From [Pseudomonas] carboxydohydrogena (GTDB taxonomy: Bacteria; Pseudomonadota; Alphaproteobacteria; Rhizobiales; Xanthobacteraceae), in contig NZ_CP113162.1 of NCBI RefSeq assembly GCF_029030725.1, forward strand, positions 2,416,501 to 2,480,500: a stretch of 64,000 nucleotides of DNA, in the 5' to 3' direction. Position 1 is the stretch's first letter; every line of letters starts with the position of its first letter. Made by a program: the position numbers and the translations under genes. This document shows positions 1 through 9,545 of the stretch, in pieces. The notes beneath the pieces are model-generated. The model ran no database searches, was not told where the DNA came from, and was given only the letters and a program-made list of their open reading frames with translations.

Positions 1-1
1 G

Positions 2-544
2 CCGCAGATGACGCCCGATCTCGCTTTCGCCGATCCGCGCGATGAGTCTCTCGGCTGGCGCGTGCTGGTGCCTGCTGAACTGGCGAACAAAGCCGCCGCC
101 GCCATCGGCGCGGAAATGGTCGATGAAAGCGACTACGACGCGCATCGCATCCGCTGCGGCGCGCCGCGCGGCGGCATCGACTTCAGCTACAACGACGCCT
201 TCCCGCACGATACCAACATGGACCGACTGCACGGCGTCGATTTCGACAAGGGCTGCTACATCGGCCAGGAAGTCGTCTCCCGCATGCAGCATCGCGGCAC
301 CGCGCGCACCCGCATCGTTCGCATCGGCCTTGGCGATGCCATCGCGGCGGGAACGCCGGTGACGGCGGGCGACAAGACGCTCGGCACGCTCGGCTCGTCG
401 GCGGGCGATCGCGGACTGGCCTTGTTGCGGATCGACCGCGTCGCGGATGCCGTGGAGGCAGGCACGCCGGTTGTCGCGGACGGGCACGCATTGTCCTTCA
501 TCGTTCCGCAGGACATCGTGCCGCCGAAGAAGGCATCCGCATGA
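2..544 (+). CDS. ygfZ: Folate-binding protein YgfZ, 3' part
   Basis: This is the C-terminal part of a YgfZ/GcvT-like tetrahydrofolate-binding protein. YgfZ proteins help make or repair certain iron-sulfur enzymes in the cytosol. The family signature KGCYIGQE is followed by VVSRMQHRGT, with the conserved Cys in the loop expected for YgfZ. The frame is open back to the window edge, and family members are usually about 280-300 residues, so roughly the first 100 residues lie outside the window. The ATG at 8 is not taken as the start. The stop codon overlaps the tag start as ATGA, which suggests translational coupling. Confidence 0.9.
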   Translation, partial: PQMTPDLAFADPRDESLGWRVLVPAELANKAAAAIGAEMVDESDYDAHRIRCGAPRGGIDFSYNDAFPHDTNMDRLHGVDFDKGCYIGQEVVSRMQHRGTARTRIVRIGLGDAIAAGTPVTAGDKTLGTLGSSAGDRGLALLRIDRVADAVEAGTPVVADGHALSFIVPQDIVPPKKASA

Positions 545-1158
545 GCGCCGCGCCAGCAAAGGCAGCAAAGGTTTTGCGTTGCGCGTGGCCGGGCGAGGAC
601 CCGCTCTACGTCGCCTATCACGACGAGGAATGGGGCGTGCCGGAATATGACGACCGCGCGCTGTTCGAGAAACTGATCCTCGATGGCTTTCAGGCGGGGC
701 TGTCGTGGATCACCATCCTGCGCAAGCGCGACAATTTCCGCAAAGCCTTCGACGATTTCGACCCGGCGAAGATCGCGCGCTATGACGCGAAAAAAATCGC
801 CGCGCTGATGAGCGATGCCGGTATCGTGCGCAACCGTGCCAAGATCGAGGGCGCGGTGAAAAGCGCGCAGGCCTACCTCGTCATCATGAAGGAAGGCCCC
901 GGCTTTTCGAAACTGTTGTGGAGCTTTGTCGGCGGCGCGCCGAAGGTGAACCGCTTCCGCAGCAAGAGTCAGGTGCCGGTATCGACGCCGGAATCGATCG
1001 CGATGTCGAAGGAGCTTGTGAAGCGCGGCTTCAAGTTCGTCGGCCCCACCATCGTCTATGCCTTCATGCAGGCAACCGGCATGGTCAACGATCACATGGT
1101 CACCTGCCATTGCCACGCCACCTGCGGCAAACCCAAACGCGCGCGCAAGACCAGATGA
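541..1158 (+). CDS. tag: DNA-3-methyladenine glycosylase I
   Basis: Tag removes 3-methyladenine from alkylated DNA as the first step of base-excision repair. The 205-residue length fits the family. It begins after a short Ala/Lys leader with RCAWPG, then YHDEEWG, and near the C-terminus has NDHMVTCHCH. These supply the Cys and His residues that bind the structural zinc in Tag proteins, and the EEWG stretch holds the conserved acid of the base pocket. The QAGLSWITILRKR helix is also typical. The gene overlaps ygfZ by 4 bases and the following HD gene by 4 bases, so the three are probably co-transcribed. Confidence 0.93.
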   Translation: MSAAPAKAAKVLRCAWPGEDPLYVAYHDEEWGVPEYDDRALFEKLILDGFQAGLSWITILRKRDNFRKAFDDFDPAKIARYDAKKIAALMSDAGIVRNRAKIEGAVKSAQAYLVIMKEGPGFSKLLWSFVGGAPKVNRFRSKSQVPVSTPESIAMSKELVKRGFKFVGPTIVYAFMQATGMVNDHMVTCHCHATCGKPKRARKTR

Positions 1159-1769
1159 CCGCGAAACACACGCCTCCGAAGAAGGCCGCCCGCGCGTGGC
1201 AGCGCATGCTGTCGGGACGGCGGCTCGACCTGCTCGATCCGTCGCCCCTGGATGTCGAAGTCGCCGACATCGCGCACGGGCTTGCCCGCGTCGCGCGCTG
1301 GAACGGGCAGACCCACGGCGCACATATTTTCTCCGTCGCGCAGCACACGCTGCTGGTCGAGGAAGTGCTGCGCACGCGCGCGCCGCGCATCGACCGCCGC
1401 GTGCGGCTCGCGGCAATGTTGCACGACGCGCCCGAATACGTGATCGGCGACATGATCTCGCCGTTCAAGGCGGTGATCGGCGGGTCCTACAAGGCGGTGG
1501 AGAAACGGCTGCTCGCGGCGATCCATCTGCATTTCGGCCTGCCCGCCGCGCTGCCCGCCGATATCGAAGCCCTGATCAAGGCCGCCGACATGGGCGCGGC
1601 TTACCTGGAGGCGACACATCTTGCCGGTTTCAGCCAGGCGGAGGCGAGGCGCCTGTTCGGCCGCGATCCCAAGCTCAATCCGGCGACCGTCGAGACTTAT
1701 CTCACACCGTGGTCCGCCACCAAGGCAGAACGGCAGTTCCTCGCCCGCTGCCAGTCGCTGATAGCGTGA
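1155..1769 (+). CDS. HD-domain hydrolase (YfbR-like)
   Basis: This is a 204-residue cytosolic HD-superfamily phosphohydrolase. Metal-binding residues can be seen in order: a His in HIFSVAQHTLLVEE, the HD pair in AAMLHDAPEYVIGD, and a late Asp in IKAADMGAA. This arrangement matches YfbR-type 5'-nucleotidases and related proteins, but the exact substrate cannot be read from the sequence. The ATG at 1155 is preferred because it overlaps the tag stop (ATGA); the reading frame is open further upstream, but that part lies inside tag. Confidence 0.8.
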   Translation: MTAKHTPPKKAARAWQRMLSGRRLDLLDPSPLDVEVADIAHGLARVARWNGQTHGAHIFSVAQHTLLVEEVLRTRAPRIDRRVRLAAMLHDAPEYVIGDMISPFKAVIGGSYKAVEKRLLAAIHLHFGLPAALPADIEALIKAADMGAAYLEATHLAGFSQAEARRLFGRDPKLNPATVETYLTPWSATKAERQFLARCQSLIA

Positions 1770-1835
1770 CTATTCCAGTTTTTACGCGCTTTCACGGCGC
1801 TGCGCCCTGACGTATAGAGGGCATAGTCAGAGGCC

Positions 1836-2345
1836 ATGATGATCCACGTCTGCTCGCTTGCCGAACTTCATCCGACCGTCGCCGCCATCGGCGCGAGCCA
1901 CATCATCACGGTGATGGGCAAGGTGGAGAAGGCGCAAACACCTGCTTCCGTTCTCGATGCCAACCATCTGCGCGTCTCGATGGACGACATCACCGAAATC
2001 GCCAACGGCTTCACGGCTCCCGCCGCCGCGCATATCGACACCACGCTCGATTTCATCCGGCGCTGGGACCGCCGCGCGCCGCTCGTGGTCCATTGCTTCG
2101 CCGGAATCAGCCGCTCCACGGCGACGGCGTTCATGGCGGTCTGCGCGCTCAATCCCGATCGCGACGAAAACGACATCGCGAGCGCCATGCGCGCGGCCTC
2201 TCCGAGCGCCAGCCCGAACAGGCTGATCGTACAACTGGCCGATCGCGCACTCGGCCGCGACGGCCGCATGATCCGTGCGGTCGAACACATGGGTCCGGGG
2301 GCCGCCGTGCTCGAAGGCCGTCCGTTCCAGATCCATCTCGAGTGA
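1836..2345 (+). CDS. Protein tyrosine / dual-specificity phosphatase-like protein
   Basis: This 169-residue protein carries the phosphatase P-loop HCFAGISRS (CX5R type), in which Cys is the nucleophile and Arg binds phosphate. An upstream DDITE segment could hold the general acid. It belongs to the Cys-based phosphatase superfamily found widely in Rhizobiales; the substrate is unknown. ATG codons occur at 1836 and 1839; either could start translation. It ends 4 bases before the Nudix-like regulator, so the two are probably co-transcribed. Confidence 0.82.
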   Translation: MMIHVCSLAELHPTVAAIGASHIITVMGKVEKAQTPASVLDANHLRVSMDDITEIANGFTAPAAAHIDTTLDFIRRWDRRAPLVVHCFAGISRSTATAFMAVCALNPDRDENDIASAMRAASPSASPNRLIVQLADRALGRDGRMIRAVEHMGPGAAVLEGRPFQIHLE

Positions 2346-2349
2346 GGCG

Positions 2350-3333
2350 ATGGCAGAGAAGTCGCTGACCCCTATCGAGATCGGCCTCACCGCCGCCATC
2401 GTGTCGATCAACGACAACGAGCCACTGATCCTCACCGCACCGGGCAGCGGGCAGGATGAACTCGCAGGACTGCCGTTCGGCCCGTTCGACGCGGTGAGCC
2501 ATCGCACTTTTGAAATCGGCCTGCGTGCATGGGTCGCCGAACAGACCGGCCTGCAACTCGGCTATGTCGAGCAGCTCTACACCTTCGGCGACCGGGGCCG
2601 CCACGCAACACTCGACCACACCGGCGTTCACGTCGCCTCCATCGGCTATCTTGCGCTGACGCGCAGCGCCGATGGGGAATCCTCTCCCAAGGTCGAGGGC
2701 GCGGCATTCGAGCCGTGGTACCGCTACTTCCCCTGGGAAGACTGGCGCGTGGCCAAGCCCGCGATGATCGACCGGGACATTCTTCCCGCCCTGCAAGCGT
2801 GGGCGGAAGCATCGAATGCGCGTAACGCCAGCCGGGCGCTTGGCCGCGCCGATCGCGTGCGGCTTTACTTTGGCGCCGAAGGCACCCATTGGGACGAGGA
2901 GCATGTCCTCGACCGCTACGAACTTCTCTATGAGGCGGGTCTCGTCGAGGAAGCCAAACGCGATGGGCGTTCGGCGGCACTCGCGCGCAAGTCGCTGCCC
3001 GCGCTCGGCGTCGCGATGCGCTTCGACCACCGCCGCATTCTGGCGACCGCCATCGCGCGGCTGCGCTCCAAGCTGAAATACCGCCCCGTGGTGTTCGAGC
3101 TGCTGCCGCCGGAATTCACCCTGACGGAATTGCAGCACACCGTGGAAGCGATCTCCGGCCGCCATCTGCACAAACAGAATTTCCGGCGCCTCGTCGAAGC
3201 GGGCGCGCTGACCGAGCCGACGGGGGAAATGTCCACGCGGACGGGCGGACGGCCCGCCGCCCTGTTTCGTTTTCGCCGCGAGGTCTTGCAGGAGCGCCCC
3301 GCTCCGGGCCTGCGGGTGCGCGCGCGGAGATAA
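2350..3333 (+). CDS. nadQ: Nudix-related transcriptional regulator of NAD synthesis (NadQ/NrtR type)
   Basis: This 327-residue protein has an N-terminal Nudix-like fold and a C-terminal winged-helix part (about residues 230-300, with FTLTELQHTVEAISGRH and KQNFRRLVEAGAL). The Nudix box region around residues 44-68 is degenerate: the catalytic REUXEE glutamates are largely missing, as expected for a sensor rather than an enzyme. This matches COG4111 proteins, named NadQ in alphaproteobacteria and related to NrtR. The inferred role is repression of nadABC, which lies 3.4 kb downstream behind a perfect palindrome at 6747-6767. Start ATG 2350 lies just after the phosphatase stop; the longer frame from 2275 is inside that gene. 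Confidence 0.68.
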   Translation: MAEKSLTPIEIGLTAAIVSINDNEPLILTAPGSGQDELAGLPFGPFDAVSHRTFEIGLRAWVAEQTGLQLGYVEQLYTFGDRGRHATLDHTGVHVASIGYLALTRSADGESSPKVEGAAFEPWYRYFPWEDWRVAKPAMIDRDILPALQAWAEASNARNASRALGRADRVRLYFGAEGTHWDEEHVLDRYELLYEAGLVEEAKRDGRSAALARKSLPALGVAMRFDHRRILATAIARLRSKLKYRPVVFELLPPEFTLTELQHTVEAISGRHLHKQNFRRLVEAGALTEPTGEMSTRTGGRPAALFRFRREVLQERPAPGLRVRARR

Positions 3334-3460
3334 TTTTATTCTCGCATCCGCCCGGCGCTAACCAGTTTCACGAAAAGACTTTACACAGCGCCAAAGCCGC
3401 CTGAAAAAGCCACCCGTTTCAGGTATTGCCGTCCCGGATGGATTTTCAGGATTTAAGCCT

Positions 3461-4789
3461 TTGAATCACAATGATACGACTGCCGAACCGTCAAACGAAC
3501 CGGCCACGCTTCCCCCACTGATGCCGCACCGGCTGCGCGCGGCGATCCTTAACGAGCTGCACGCGCGCCCCTTCACCGCCCTCGCGGTACCCCGGCGCAT
3601 TCTGCACTTCGCCTTCCACACCAACGAAGCCGCGGCGCAGACCGACCGGGTCAACCTTTTCGCGTTCTGCACCACGCGCGGCATCGCCGGGCCCCTGCCT
3701 TCGGAAAAGCATTACCGTGTCGCTCTCGGCTCAACGGTACTGCGCTGGGAGCAGCATTCCGAATTCACCACCTACACCTGGGAAATGCCCGCCGCAGCGA
3801 GCGACGCGCCGTTCACGCCGGGCGTCGCGGTGCTGGAACCGCAGACCCGCGCCATTCCCCAGCCCGGCCCGCTGCTGGTCGCGATTGATCTGCACATCCT
3901 GCGGAAGGACCCGAACCATCTGTCCATTGAGGAGATTTTCGATCGCGCGAGCCTTGCGAGCGCCGAGAATTCCGACGGCAGCGCGTCCTATGCGACCGAC
4001 TTCCGGCTCGATCCTTCGGGCTTCGTCCGCATCCTCATCACCGACAACGGCCTTGCGAGCGACCGGGCCGGTGCCCTCGTACAGCGCGTGCTTGAGATCG
4101 AGACCTACCGGACTCTGGCGCTGCTCGGCCTGCCCGAAGCCCAGCGGCTGTCGCCCTCGATCAGCCGGATCGAACACAAGCTCGCCGAAGTGACGCAGAA
4201 GATGCGCGAGGCCAACGACCTCGGCAGCAACCGCCAGCTCCTCGACGAACTCGCTGCCCTCGCCGCCGACCTCGAGGCCGGCGCCGCCGCCAGCGTGTTC
4301 CGTTTCGGCGCGACCCGCGCCTATGACGAGATCGTCCATCAGCGGCTGGAAACCATCGGCGAGCGCAAGATGGGCGGCCTGCCGACATGGACCTCGTTCC
4401 TCGCGCGGCGAATGGCCCCCGCGATCCGCACCTGCATCACCACCGAGGCGCGGCAGAGCGAACTGTCGCTGAAGCTGTCACGCGCCGCCGACCTGTTGCG
4501 CACCCGCGTCAATGTCGAACTGGAAAAGCAGAATCAGGAACTGCTGAAATCGATGAACGAGCGCACGCGGATGCAGCTTCGGTTGCAGACCACGGTCGAA
4601 GGACTGTCGGTCGCGGCGATTACCTATTATGTGGTCAGTCTGTTCGGTTACGTCGCCAAAGCGGCCCACGAAACCGGCTACATCCACATCGAGCCGGCCT
4701 ACATGATCGCAGGCTTCATCCCGGTCGCGGCACTGACCATCTGGGCGATCGTACGGCGCATTCGCAAGCACCACATCTCGCACGATTGA
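3461..4789 (+). CDS. DUF3422 family membrane-anchored protein
   Basis: This 442-residue protein matches the DUF3422 family, common in Rhizobiales and of unknown function. The family hallmark LRAAILNELHARPF is near residue 25. A long, mostly hydrophilic, partly helical body follows, and two hydrophobic segments at the C-terminus (near residues 380-400 and 410-435) suggest anchoring in the inner membrane by the tail. The track start is a TTG at 3461; an in-frame ATG at 3521, just before PHRLRAAIL, is an alternative. No operon partner is evident: upstream spacing is 127 bases. Confidence 0.8.
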   Translation: MNHNDTTAEPSNEPATLPPLMPHRLRAAILNELHARPFTALAVPRRILHFAFHTNEAAAQTDRVNLFAFCTTRGIAGPLPSEKHYRVALGSTVLRWEQHSEFTTYTWEMPAAASDAPFTPGVAVLEPQTRAIPQPGPLLVAIDLHILRKDPNHLSIEEIFDRASLASAENSDGSASYATDFRLDPSGFVRILITDNGLASDRAGALVQRVLEIETYRTLALLGLPEAQRLSPSISRIEHKLAEVTQKMREANDLGSNRQLLDELAALAADLEAGAAASVFRFGATRAYDEIVHQRLETIGERKMGGLPTWTSFLARRMAPAIRTCITTEARQSELSLKLSRAADLLRTRVNVELEKQNQELLKSMNERTRMQLRLQTTVEGLSVAAITYYVVSLFGYVAKAAHETGYIHIEPAYMIAGFIPVAALTIWAIVRRIRKHHISHD

Positions 4790-4809
4790 GGGATGACGAC
4801 CCTATGCGT

Positions 4810-4843
4810 CCCCGCGCAAGCGGGGATTCCCGCCTGCGCGGGA
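4810..4843. repeat. Tandem GC-rich hairpins between convergent genes
   Basis: Two perfect short hairpins lie side by side: CCCCGC-GCAA-GCGGGG (4810-4825) and CCCGC-CTGC-GCGGG (4829-4842). They sit between the DUF3422 gene and the convergent exported-protein gene. This looks like one of the small intergenic palindromes dispersed in these genomes. It could also end transcription, though no clear T-run follows on either strand. Confidence 0.6.
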
Positions 4844-4885
4844 GGGACGGGATAAGAAGTCCCGGTTCGATTCAGATGCTGAAAC

Positions 4886-5398
4886 CTAGTCGGCCTTGGT
4901 CCGGCGCAATTCCGCCACCGGCTCGGAACGCACCTCGGCGCTTGCTTCCGTCTTGTGCGGCGGATGCAGCGCGCGCGGCTTGCGGATCATCCGCGTCAGG
5001 AAGGTACGGACGTTGCCCTGACGATGGAAATCGCAATAAGCGAATCCGAGTCCGGACACCGAACCACGGAAGCTGACTTCGTCGTACTTATTCAGGTTGA
5101 AGCACGGCTCGAACGGCATGCCCTTGATCGAGGCGCAGACCGCATTTGAGCGAACCTGAAGCGTGTTGCTCGGCAACCGCATATGGCGCAGCGGACCCGA
5201 ACCGCCGAACTGGACCGATCCCGCCGCGGAGCCGTCTTCATAGATCCGCCCGGCGCCCTTGGTGCCGTCGAAGCAGGTGAAGGAGAACAGCTTGTTGGCG
5301 ACGAACTTGCGCGCCTGACTGGCGTCCATCTGCTCGGCGAAAGCCGGCGCGACGGCGCACCCGGCAAGCGCAACACCAAAAGCCAATCGCGCGAACAT
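4886..5398 (-). CDS. Exported hypothetical protein
   Basis: I do not recognise a named family. The 170-residue protein starts with MFARLAFGVALAGCAV and then APAFAEQ, a clear Sec signal peptide with an AFA cleavage motif. The mature part has several Cys residues (FTCFDG, AVCASI, PCFNL, AYCDF), which suggests disulfides in the periplasm, and a basic C-terminal tail. The ATG at 5398 is chosen because GGAG sits about 8 bases upstream and the signal peptide starts there; the frame is open up to 5479. Similar short exported proteins are common in Bradyrhizobium-like genomes. Confidence 0.72.
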   Translation of the reverse strand: MFARLAFGVALAGCAVAPAFAEQMDASQARKFVANKLFSFTCFDGTKGAGRIYEDGSAAGSVQFGGSGPLRHMRLPSNTLQVRSNAVCASIKGMPFEPCFNLNKYDEVSFRGSVSGLGFAYCDFHRQGNVRTFLTRMIRKPRALHPPHKTEASAEVRSEPVAELRRTKAD

Positions 5399-5520
5399 GC
5401 GAACCACTCCAACTCGTGACATTCGGGATGAGACCGCGACAGACGCCGATCTTAAGTCCCTGATTACCATATCAACCATGGCAACAATGGAGCACTATGG
5501 TTTGCAAAGCCTGAACATCC

Positions 5521-6507
5521 TCAGGCTATTTTCACCACCACCCGGCCGCGAACCTTGCCCGCGAGGATGTCGGAACCGGCGGCAATCACCTCGTCGAGCG
5601 TAATTTCGCGAGTTATTTCAGCAAGTTTTGCCTTATCCAGATCCTTCGCCAGCCGCGCCCAGGCAGTCTCCCGCAGCGGCAGCGGGCACATCACCGAGTC
5701 GATACCCAAAAGGCACACCCCGCGCAAAATGAAGGGCGCAACCGTGGCAGGCAGGTCCATGCCCGCCGCGAGCCCGCAGGCGGCGATGGCGCCATGGGCC
5801 CTGGTCATCGACAGCACGTTGGCGAGAGTCGTCGAGCCGACGCTGTCCACGCCCGCCGCCCAGCGCTCCTTGGCGAGCGGCTTGGCGGGTCCGGAGAGTT
5901 CGTCGCGGCCGATAATCTCGGCCGCACCGAGATCCTTGAGGTAGCCGCTTTCGCTGGCGCGGCCGGTGGAGGCGATGACGTGATAGCCGGCCTTCGCCAG
6001 CAGGCTCACCGCGACCGAGCCGACGCCGCCGACAGCGCCGGTGACGATCGCCGCGCCGTCCTTCGGGGTGATGCCGTGCTTTTCCAGCGCCAGCACCGAC
6101 AGCATGGCGGTGAAGCCAGCCGTGCCGATGGCCATCGCCTCGCGCGCGCTCATGCCCTCGGGCAAACGCACCAGCCAGTCGCCCTTGACGCGGGTTTTCT
6201 CGGCATAGGCCCCGAGGTGGGTTTCGCCCATGCCCCAGCCGGTGCCGATCACCTTGTCGCCCGCCTTCCACTTCGGATGCTCCGACGAGATCACGGTGCC
6301 CGCGAAGTCGATGCCTGCGATCATCGGAAAGCGCCGCACCACCGGTCCCTTGCCGGTGAGCGCAAGGCCGTCCTTGTAATTGAGGGTCGACCATTCGACG
6401 GCGACGACGACATCGCCCTCCATCCACTCGCTTTCGTCGAACTGCGTCAGCGCCGCGACGGTGCCCTTTTCGGCCTTGTCGATGCGGATGGCTTTGAACG
6501 TTCCCAC
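5521..6507 (-). CDS. acuI: Acrylyl-CoA reductase / YhdH-family zinc-free quinone oxidoreductase
   Basis: This is a 328-residue medium-chain dehydrogenase/reductase of the YhdH/AcuI group. AcuI reduces acryloyl-CoA to propionyl-CoA with NADPH. Seen in the sequence: the N-terminal VEWSTLNYKDGLALTG segment, the GIDFAGTV substrate-domain motif, and the Rossmann glycine-rich stretch VTGAVGGVGSVAV near residue 157. The structural-zinc Cys cluster of alcohol dehydrogenases is absent, as usual for this group. It is transcribed divergently from nadA, with 271 bases between the two start codons. Substrate choice within the family is inferred. Confidence 0.85.
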   Translation of the reverse strand: MGTFKAIRIDKAEKGTVAALTQFDESEWMEGDVVVAVEWSTLNYKDGLALTGKGPVVRRFPMIAGIDFAGTVISSEHPKWKAGDKVIGTGWGMGETHLGAYAEKTRVKGDWLVRLPEGMSAREAMAIGTAGFTAMLSVLALEKHGITPKDGAAIVTGAVGGVGSVAVSLLAKAGYHVIASTGRASESGYLKDLGAAEIIGRDELSGPAKPLAKERWAAGVDSVGSTTLANVLSMTRAHGAIAACGLAAGMDLPATVAPFILRGVCLLGIDSVMCPLPLRETAWARLAKDLDKAKLAEITREITLDEVIAAGSDILAGKVRGRVVVKIA

Positions 6508-6746
6508 AACTCACTCCCTTGTTCGTGCAGGCGAACAGTAGTGGCGAGGGAGAAGCCGTCAAATCGACGATGGTGTTATGCAGCAGCCCTCCTATTCCGC
6601 TCCCAATAAATTTAATGGAAGCTCTGGCGAGAGCGTCAAAGACCTGTTATATTTGTTTTGCTCCAGTTGAGAATAACTGATCGCCATACCGGCGAAAGTT
6701 CAGGTGGAGCAACGCACCGGCTGTCGCCGGTTTTCTCAGACACCAT

Positions 6747-6767
6747 ATATGCTCACATAGAGCATAT
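6747..6767. promoter_or_regulatory. Perfect 8-5-8 operator palindrome upstream of nadA (putative NadQ site)
   Basis: The half-sites ATATGCTC (6747-6754) and GAGCATAT (6760-6767) are exact reverse complements separated by ACATA. The element ends 11 bases before the nadA ATG and touches its Shine-Dalgarno sequence GGAGGG. A bound dimer would block transcription or early elongation of nadABC. The Nudix-like regulator at 2350-3333 is the obvious candidate ligand-responsive repressor, by analogy with NadQ/NrtR control of NAD genes. The palindrome is directly visible; the regulator assignment is inferred. Confidence 0.75.
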
Positions 6768-6778
6768 TGGAGGGAAAA

Positions 6779-7885
6779 ATGCCGCTGACTGGACTGTTCG
6801 GCCCCGAAGATTTCGGCGCTCCCGCCGCCCCCCACACCCCCGTGGCGGCTCGCTGCCCGTCGCGCGAAAGGTTTTCCTCGCTGCCGTCCCCTTCGCTGGA
6901 ATGGACGCCCGAGATCGAGCGCGCGACCGCGCATCTCTATGAGCGCGTCAAGGAAGTCATCCCGCCGGTCGAGTGGCCGTTCATGGCGCCCTACATCAAG
7001 GCGATCAACGACCTCAAGCGCGAGCGCAATGCCGTGATCCTCGCGCACAACTACCAGACGCCGGAAATCTTCCATTGCGTCGGCGACGTCGGCGGCGATT
7101 CGCTCAAGCTCGCCATCGAGGCGACCAAGGTGAAAGCCGATGTCATCGTCCAGTGCGGCGTGCACTTCATGGCCGAGACCTCGAAGATCCTGAATCCGTC
7201 GAAGACCGTACTGATCCCGGATTCGCGCGCGGGCTGCTCGCTTGCCTCCTCGATCACCGGCGAGGACGTGCGGCTGTTGCGCGAACGCTTCCCCGGCGTG
7301 CCGGTGGTCGCCTACGTCAACACCTCCGCCGATGTGAAGGCGGAGGTCGATATCTGCTGCACCTCCTCGAACGCCGTTCAGGTTGTCGAGAGCCTCGGCA
7401 GCGACACCGTCATCATGCTTCCGGACCAGTATCTGGCGAAGTACGTCGCCACCAAGACCAAGGTGAAGATCATCGCCTGGAAGGGCGCGTGCGAGGTGCA
7501 CGAGCGCTTCACCGGCGACGAACTGCGCAGCTATCGCGCGGCCGACCCGGACGTGCAGATCATCGCGCATCCGGAGTGCCCGCCTGACGTCATCAATGAA
7601 GCGGACTTCACCGGCTCGACCGCGCACATGATCGACTGGGTTCGCAACAACAAGCCCAAGCGCGTCGTCATGGTCACCGAATGCTCGATGGCCGACAACG
7701 TGCAGGCCGAATTGCCGGAGATCAACTTCGTCAAGCCGTGCAATCTGTGCCCGCACATGAAGCGCATCACGCTGCCGAAGATCCTCGACAGCCTGTTGTA
7801 CATGCGCGAGGAAATCGTGATCGACCCGATGATCGCGGACAAGGCCCGCCGCTCGGTGGAGCGGATGGTGAATCTGAAGAACTGA
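6779..7885 (+). CDS. nadA: Quinolinate synthase A
   Basis: NadA condenses iminoaspartate with dihydroxyacetone phosphate to quinolinate, the second step of de novo NAD synthesis. The 368-residue protein has the three Cys ligands of the [4Fe-4S] cluster in typical contexts: [18 protein letters not shown] and [20 protein letters not shown] and DSRAGCSLA are further active-site signatures. ATG 6779 is chosen because GGAGGG lies just upstream; an in-frame TTG at 6767 overlaps the operator and has no ribosome binding site. It is the first gene of nadABC, with 61 bases to nadB. Confidence 0.96.
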   Translation: MPLTGLFGPEDFGAPAAPHTPVAARCPSRERFSSLPSPSLEWTPEIERATAHLYERVKEVIPPVEWPFMAPYIKAINDLKRERNAVILAHNYQTPEIFHCVGDVGGDSLKLAIEATKVKADVIVQCGVHFMAETSKILNPSKTVLIPDSRAGCSLASSITGEDVRLLRERFPGVPVVAYVNTSADVKAEVDICCTSSNAVQVVESLGSDTVIMLPDQYLAKYVATKTKVKIIAWKGACEVHERFTGDELRSYRAADPDVQIIAHPECPPDVINEADFTGSTAHMIDWVRNNKPKRVVMVTECSMADNVQAELPEINFVKPCNLCPHMKRITLPKILDSLLYMREEIVIDPMIADKARRSVERMVNLKN

Positions 7886-7946
7886 CCAAAAGCCGGACAG
7901 CCGGCGGCCTTATGGACCGCCGGCCGGCGCATCAAAGGCAAACGGC

Positions 7947-9545
7947 ATGAGCCACAAGGAAGCCGCTCGGGTGCAGTCGCCCGACCATGTCGTCATCGTC
8001 GGCGCGGGGCTTGCGGGCCTGTTCTGCGCACTGAAACTCGCGCCGCGCCCCGTCACCGTCATCTCCGCAGCCTCGCTCGGCGAAGGCGCGTCCAGCGTCT
8101 GGGCGCAGGGCGGCATCGCCGCGGCCGTGGGCGAAGGCGACACGCCTGAAGCGCACGCGCGCGACACCATCGCGGTGGGCGGCGGCATCGTCGATGAAAC
8201 CGTGGCGTATCGGCTCGCCGGTGAAGCAGCCGAACGCATCGACGATCTTCTGCGCTACGGCGTGCCGTTCGACCGCGATCTTGAAGGCAGGCTCGCGGTC
8301 GGCCGCGAGGCCGCGCACTCCGCGCGCCGCATCGTCCACGTTCAGGGCGACCGCGCAGGCAAGGCCATCGTCACCGCGTTGATCGACGCCGTGCGCAAGA
8401 CACCCTCGATCAAGGTGATCGAAGGCTACAGCGCTGAGGAACTGCTGGTCGCGAGTGGCGCGGTGACGGGACTGCGGCTGCGCAGCACCGCCAATGGAGA
8501 GACGCTCGCGCTGCCCGCGCGCGCCGTGGTGCTCGCGACCGGCGGCATCGGCCATCTCTATGCCGTCACCACCAACCCCGCCGAATCCTATGGCGGCGGC
8601 CTTGCCATCGCCGCCCGCGCGGGAGCCGTGATCGCCGATCCGGAGTTCGTGCAGTTTCATCCAACCGCCGTGATGATCGGCAAGGATCCCGCCCCTCTCG
8701 CGACCGAAGCGCTGCGCGGCGAAGGCGCCACGCTCATCAACGGCGACGGCGAGCGTTTCATGCTCAAGATCGATCCTCTCGCCGAGCTTGCGCCGCGCGA
8801 CATCGTCGCGCGCGGCGTGTTCGCGGAGATCGCCGCCGGGCGCGGAGCGTTCCTCGACGCCACCAAGGCTGTCGGCGCGGCGTTCGCGCAAAAATTCCCG
8901 ACTGTCTATGAAAGCTGCCTCGCGGGCGGCATCGATCCGGCCACTCAGCCGATCCCGATCGCGCCCGCCGCGCATTACCACATGGGCGGCATCGCGGTGG
9001 ACGGGCGCGGACGTTCCTCCATCGTCGGCCTGTGGGCCGCGGGCGAAGTGTCGTCCACCGGCGCGCACGGCGCCAATCGCCTCGCCTCCAACTCGCTGCT
9101 CGAAGCCGTGGTCTATGCCGCGCGCATCGCCGACGATATCCGCCGCCTGCACTGGCAGGCGCCGGACCCCATCGCATCCGCCGCGAATGAACACTCGGCC
9201 GCGCCGGAAAAAAGCCTTGAGGCCAGACTGCGCGAGACCATGAGCGCCCATGTCGGCGTCATCCGCGACGCCGATGGCCTCGCGAAGGCCATCCGCATCT
9301 TTGACGAAATCAAAGCTGCCTCGGAAAGCATTGCGCTGCGCAACATGGCGACGACGGCATTCCTCGTCGCGACCAGCGCCTATGTCCGCGAGGAAAGCCG
9401 TGGCGCGCATTTCCGCTCCGATTTTCCGAAGGCCAATTCCGATTTTGCCCGCCGCACCATGACGACTCTCTCCGCCGCGCGGCACGTCGCGGCAGATTTG
9501 GTGCGCGCGCCTTTGCTCGCCGAGGTGATCGGGAGCCTGGCATGA
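7947..9545 (+). CDS. nadB: L-aspartate oxidase
   Basis: NadB is a cytosolic FAD enzyme that oxidises L-aspartate to iminoaspartate for NadA. The 532-residue protein shows the N-terminal dinucleotide fold [15 protein letters not shown], then the [13 protein letters not shown] motif, the flavin-domain motif VQFHPTA, and the [21 protein letters not shown] segment shared by succinate dehydrogenase/aspartate oxidase flavoproteins. The C-terminal helical domain is shortened compared with E. coli, as usual in Rhizobiales. Its stop overlaps the nadC start by four bases (ATGA). Confidence 0.95.
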   Translation: MSHKEAARVQSPDHVVIVGAGLAGLFCALKLAPRPVTVISAASLGEGASSVWAQGGIAAAVGEGDTPEAHARDTIAVGGGIVDETVAYRLAGEAAERIDDLLRYGVPFDRDLEGRLAVGREAAHSARRIVHVQGDRAGKAIVTALIDAVRKTPSIKVIEGYSAEELLVASGAVTGLRLRSTANGETLALPARAVVLATGGIGHLYAVTTNPAESYGGGLAIAARAGAVIADPEFVQFHPTAVMIGKDPAPLATEALRGEGATLINGDGERFMLKIDPLAELAPRDIVARGVFAEIAAGRGAFLDATKAVGAAFAQKFPTVYESCLAGGIDPATQPIPIAPAAHYHMGGIAVDGRGRSSIVGLWAAGEVSSTGAHGANRLASNSLLEAVVYAARIADDIRRLHWQAPDPIASAANEHSAAPEKSLEARLRETMSAHVGVIRDADGLAKAIRIFDEIKAASESIALRNMATTAFLVATSAYVREESRGAHFRSDFPKANSDFARRTMTTLSAARHVAADLVRAPLLAEVIGSLA

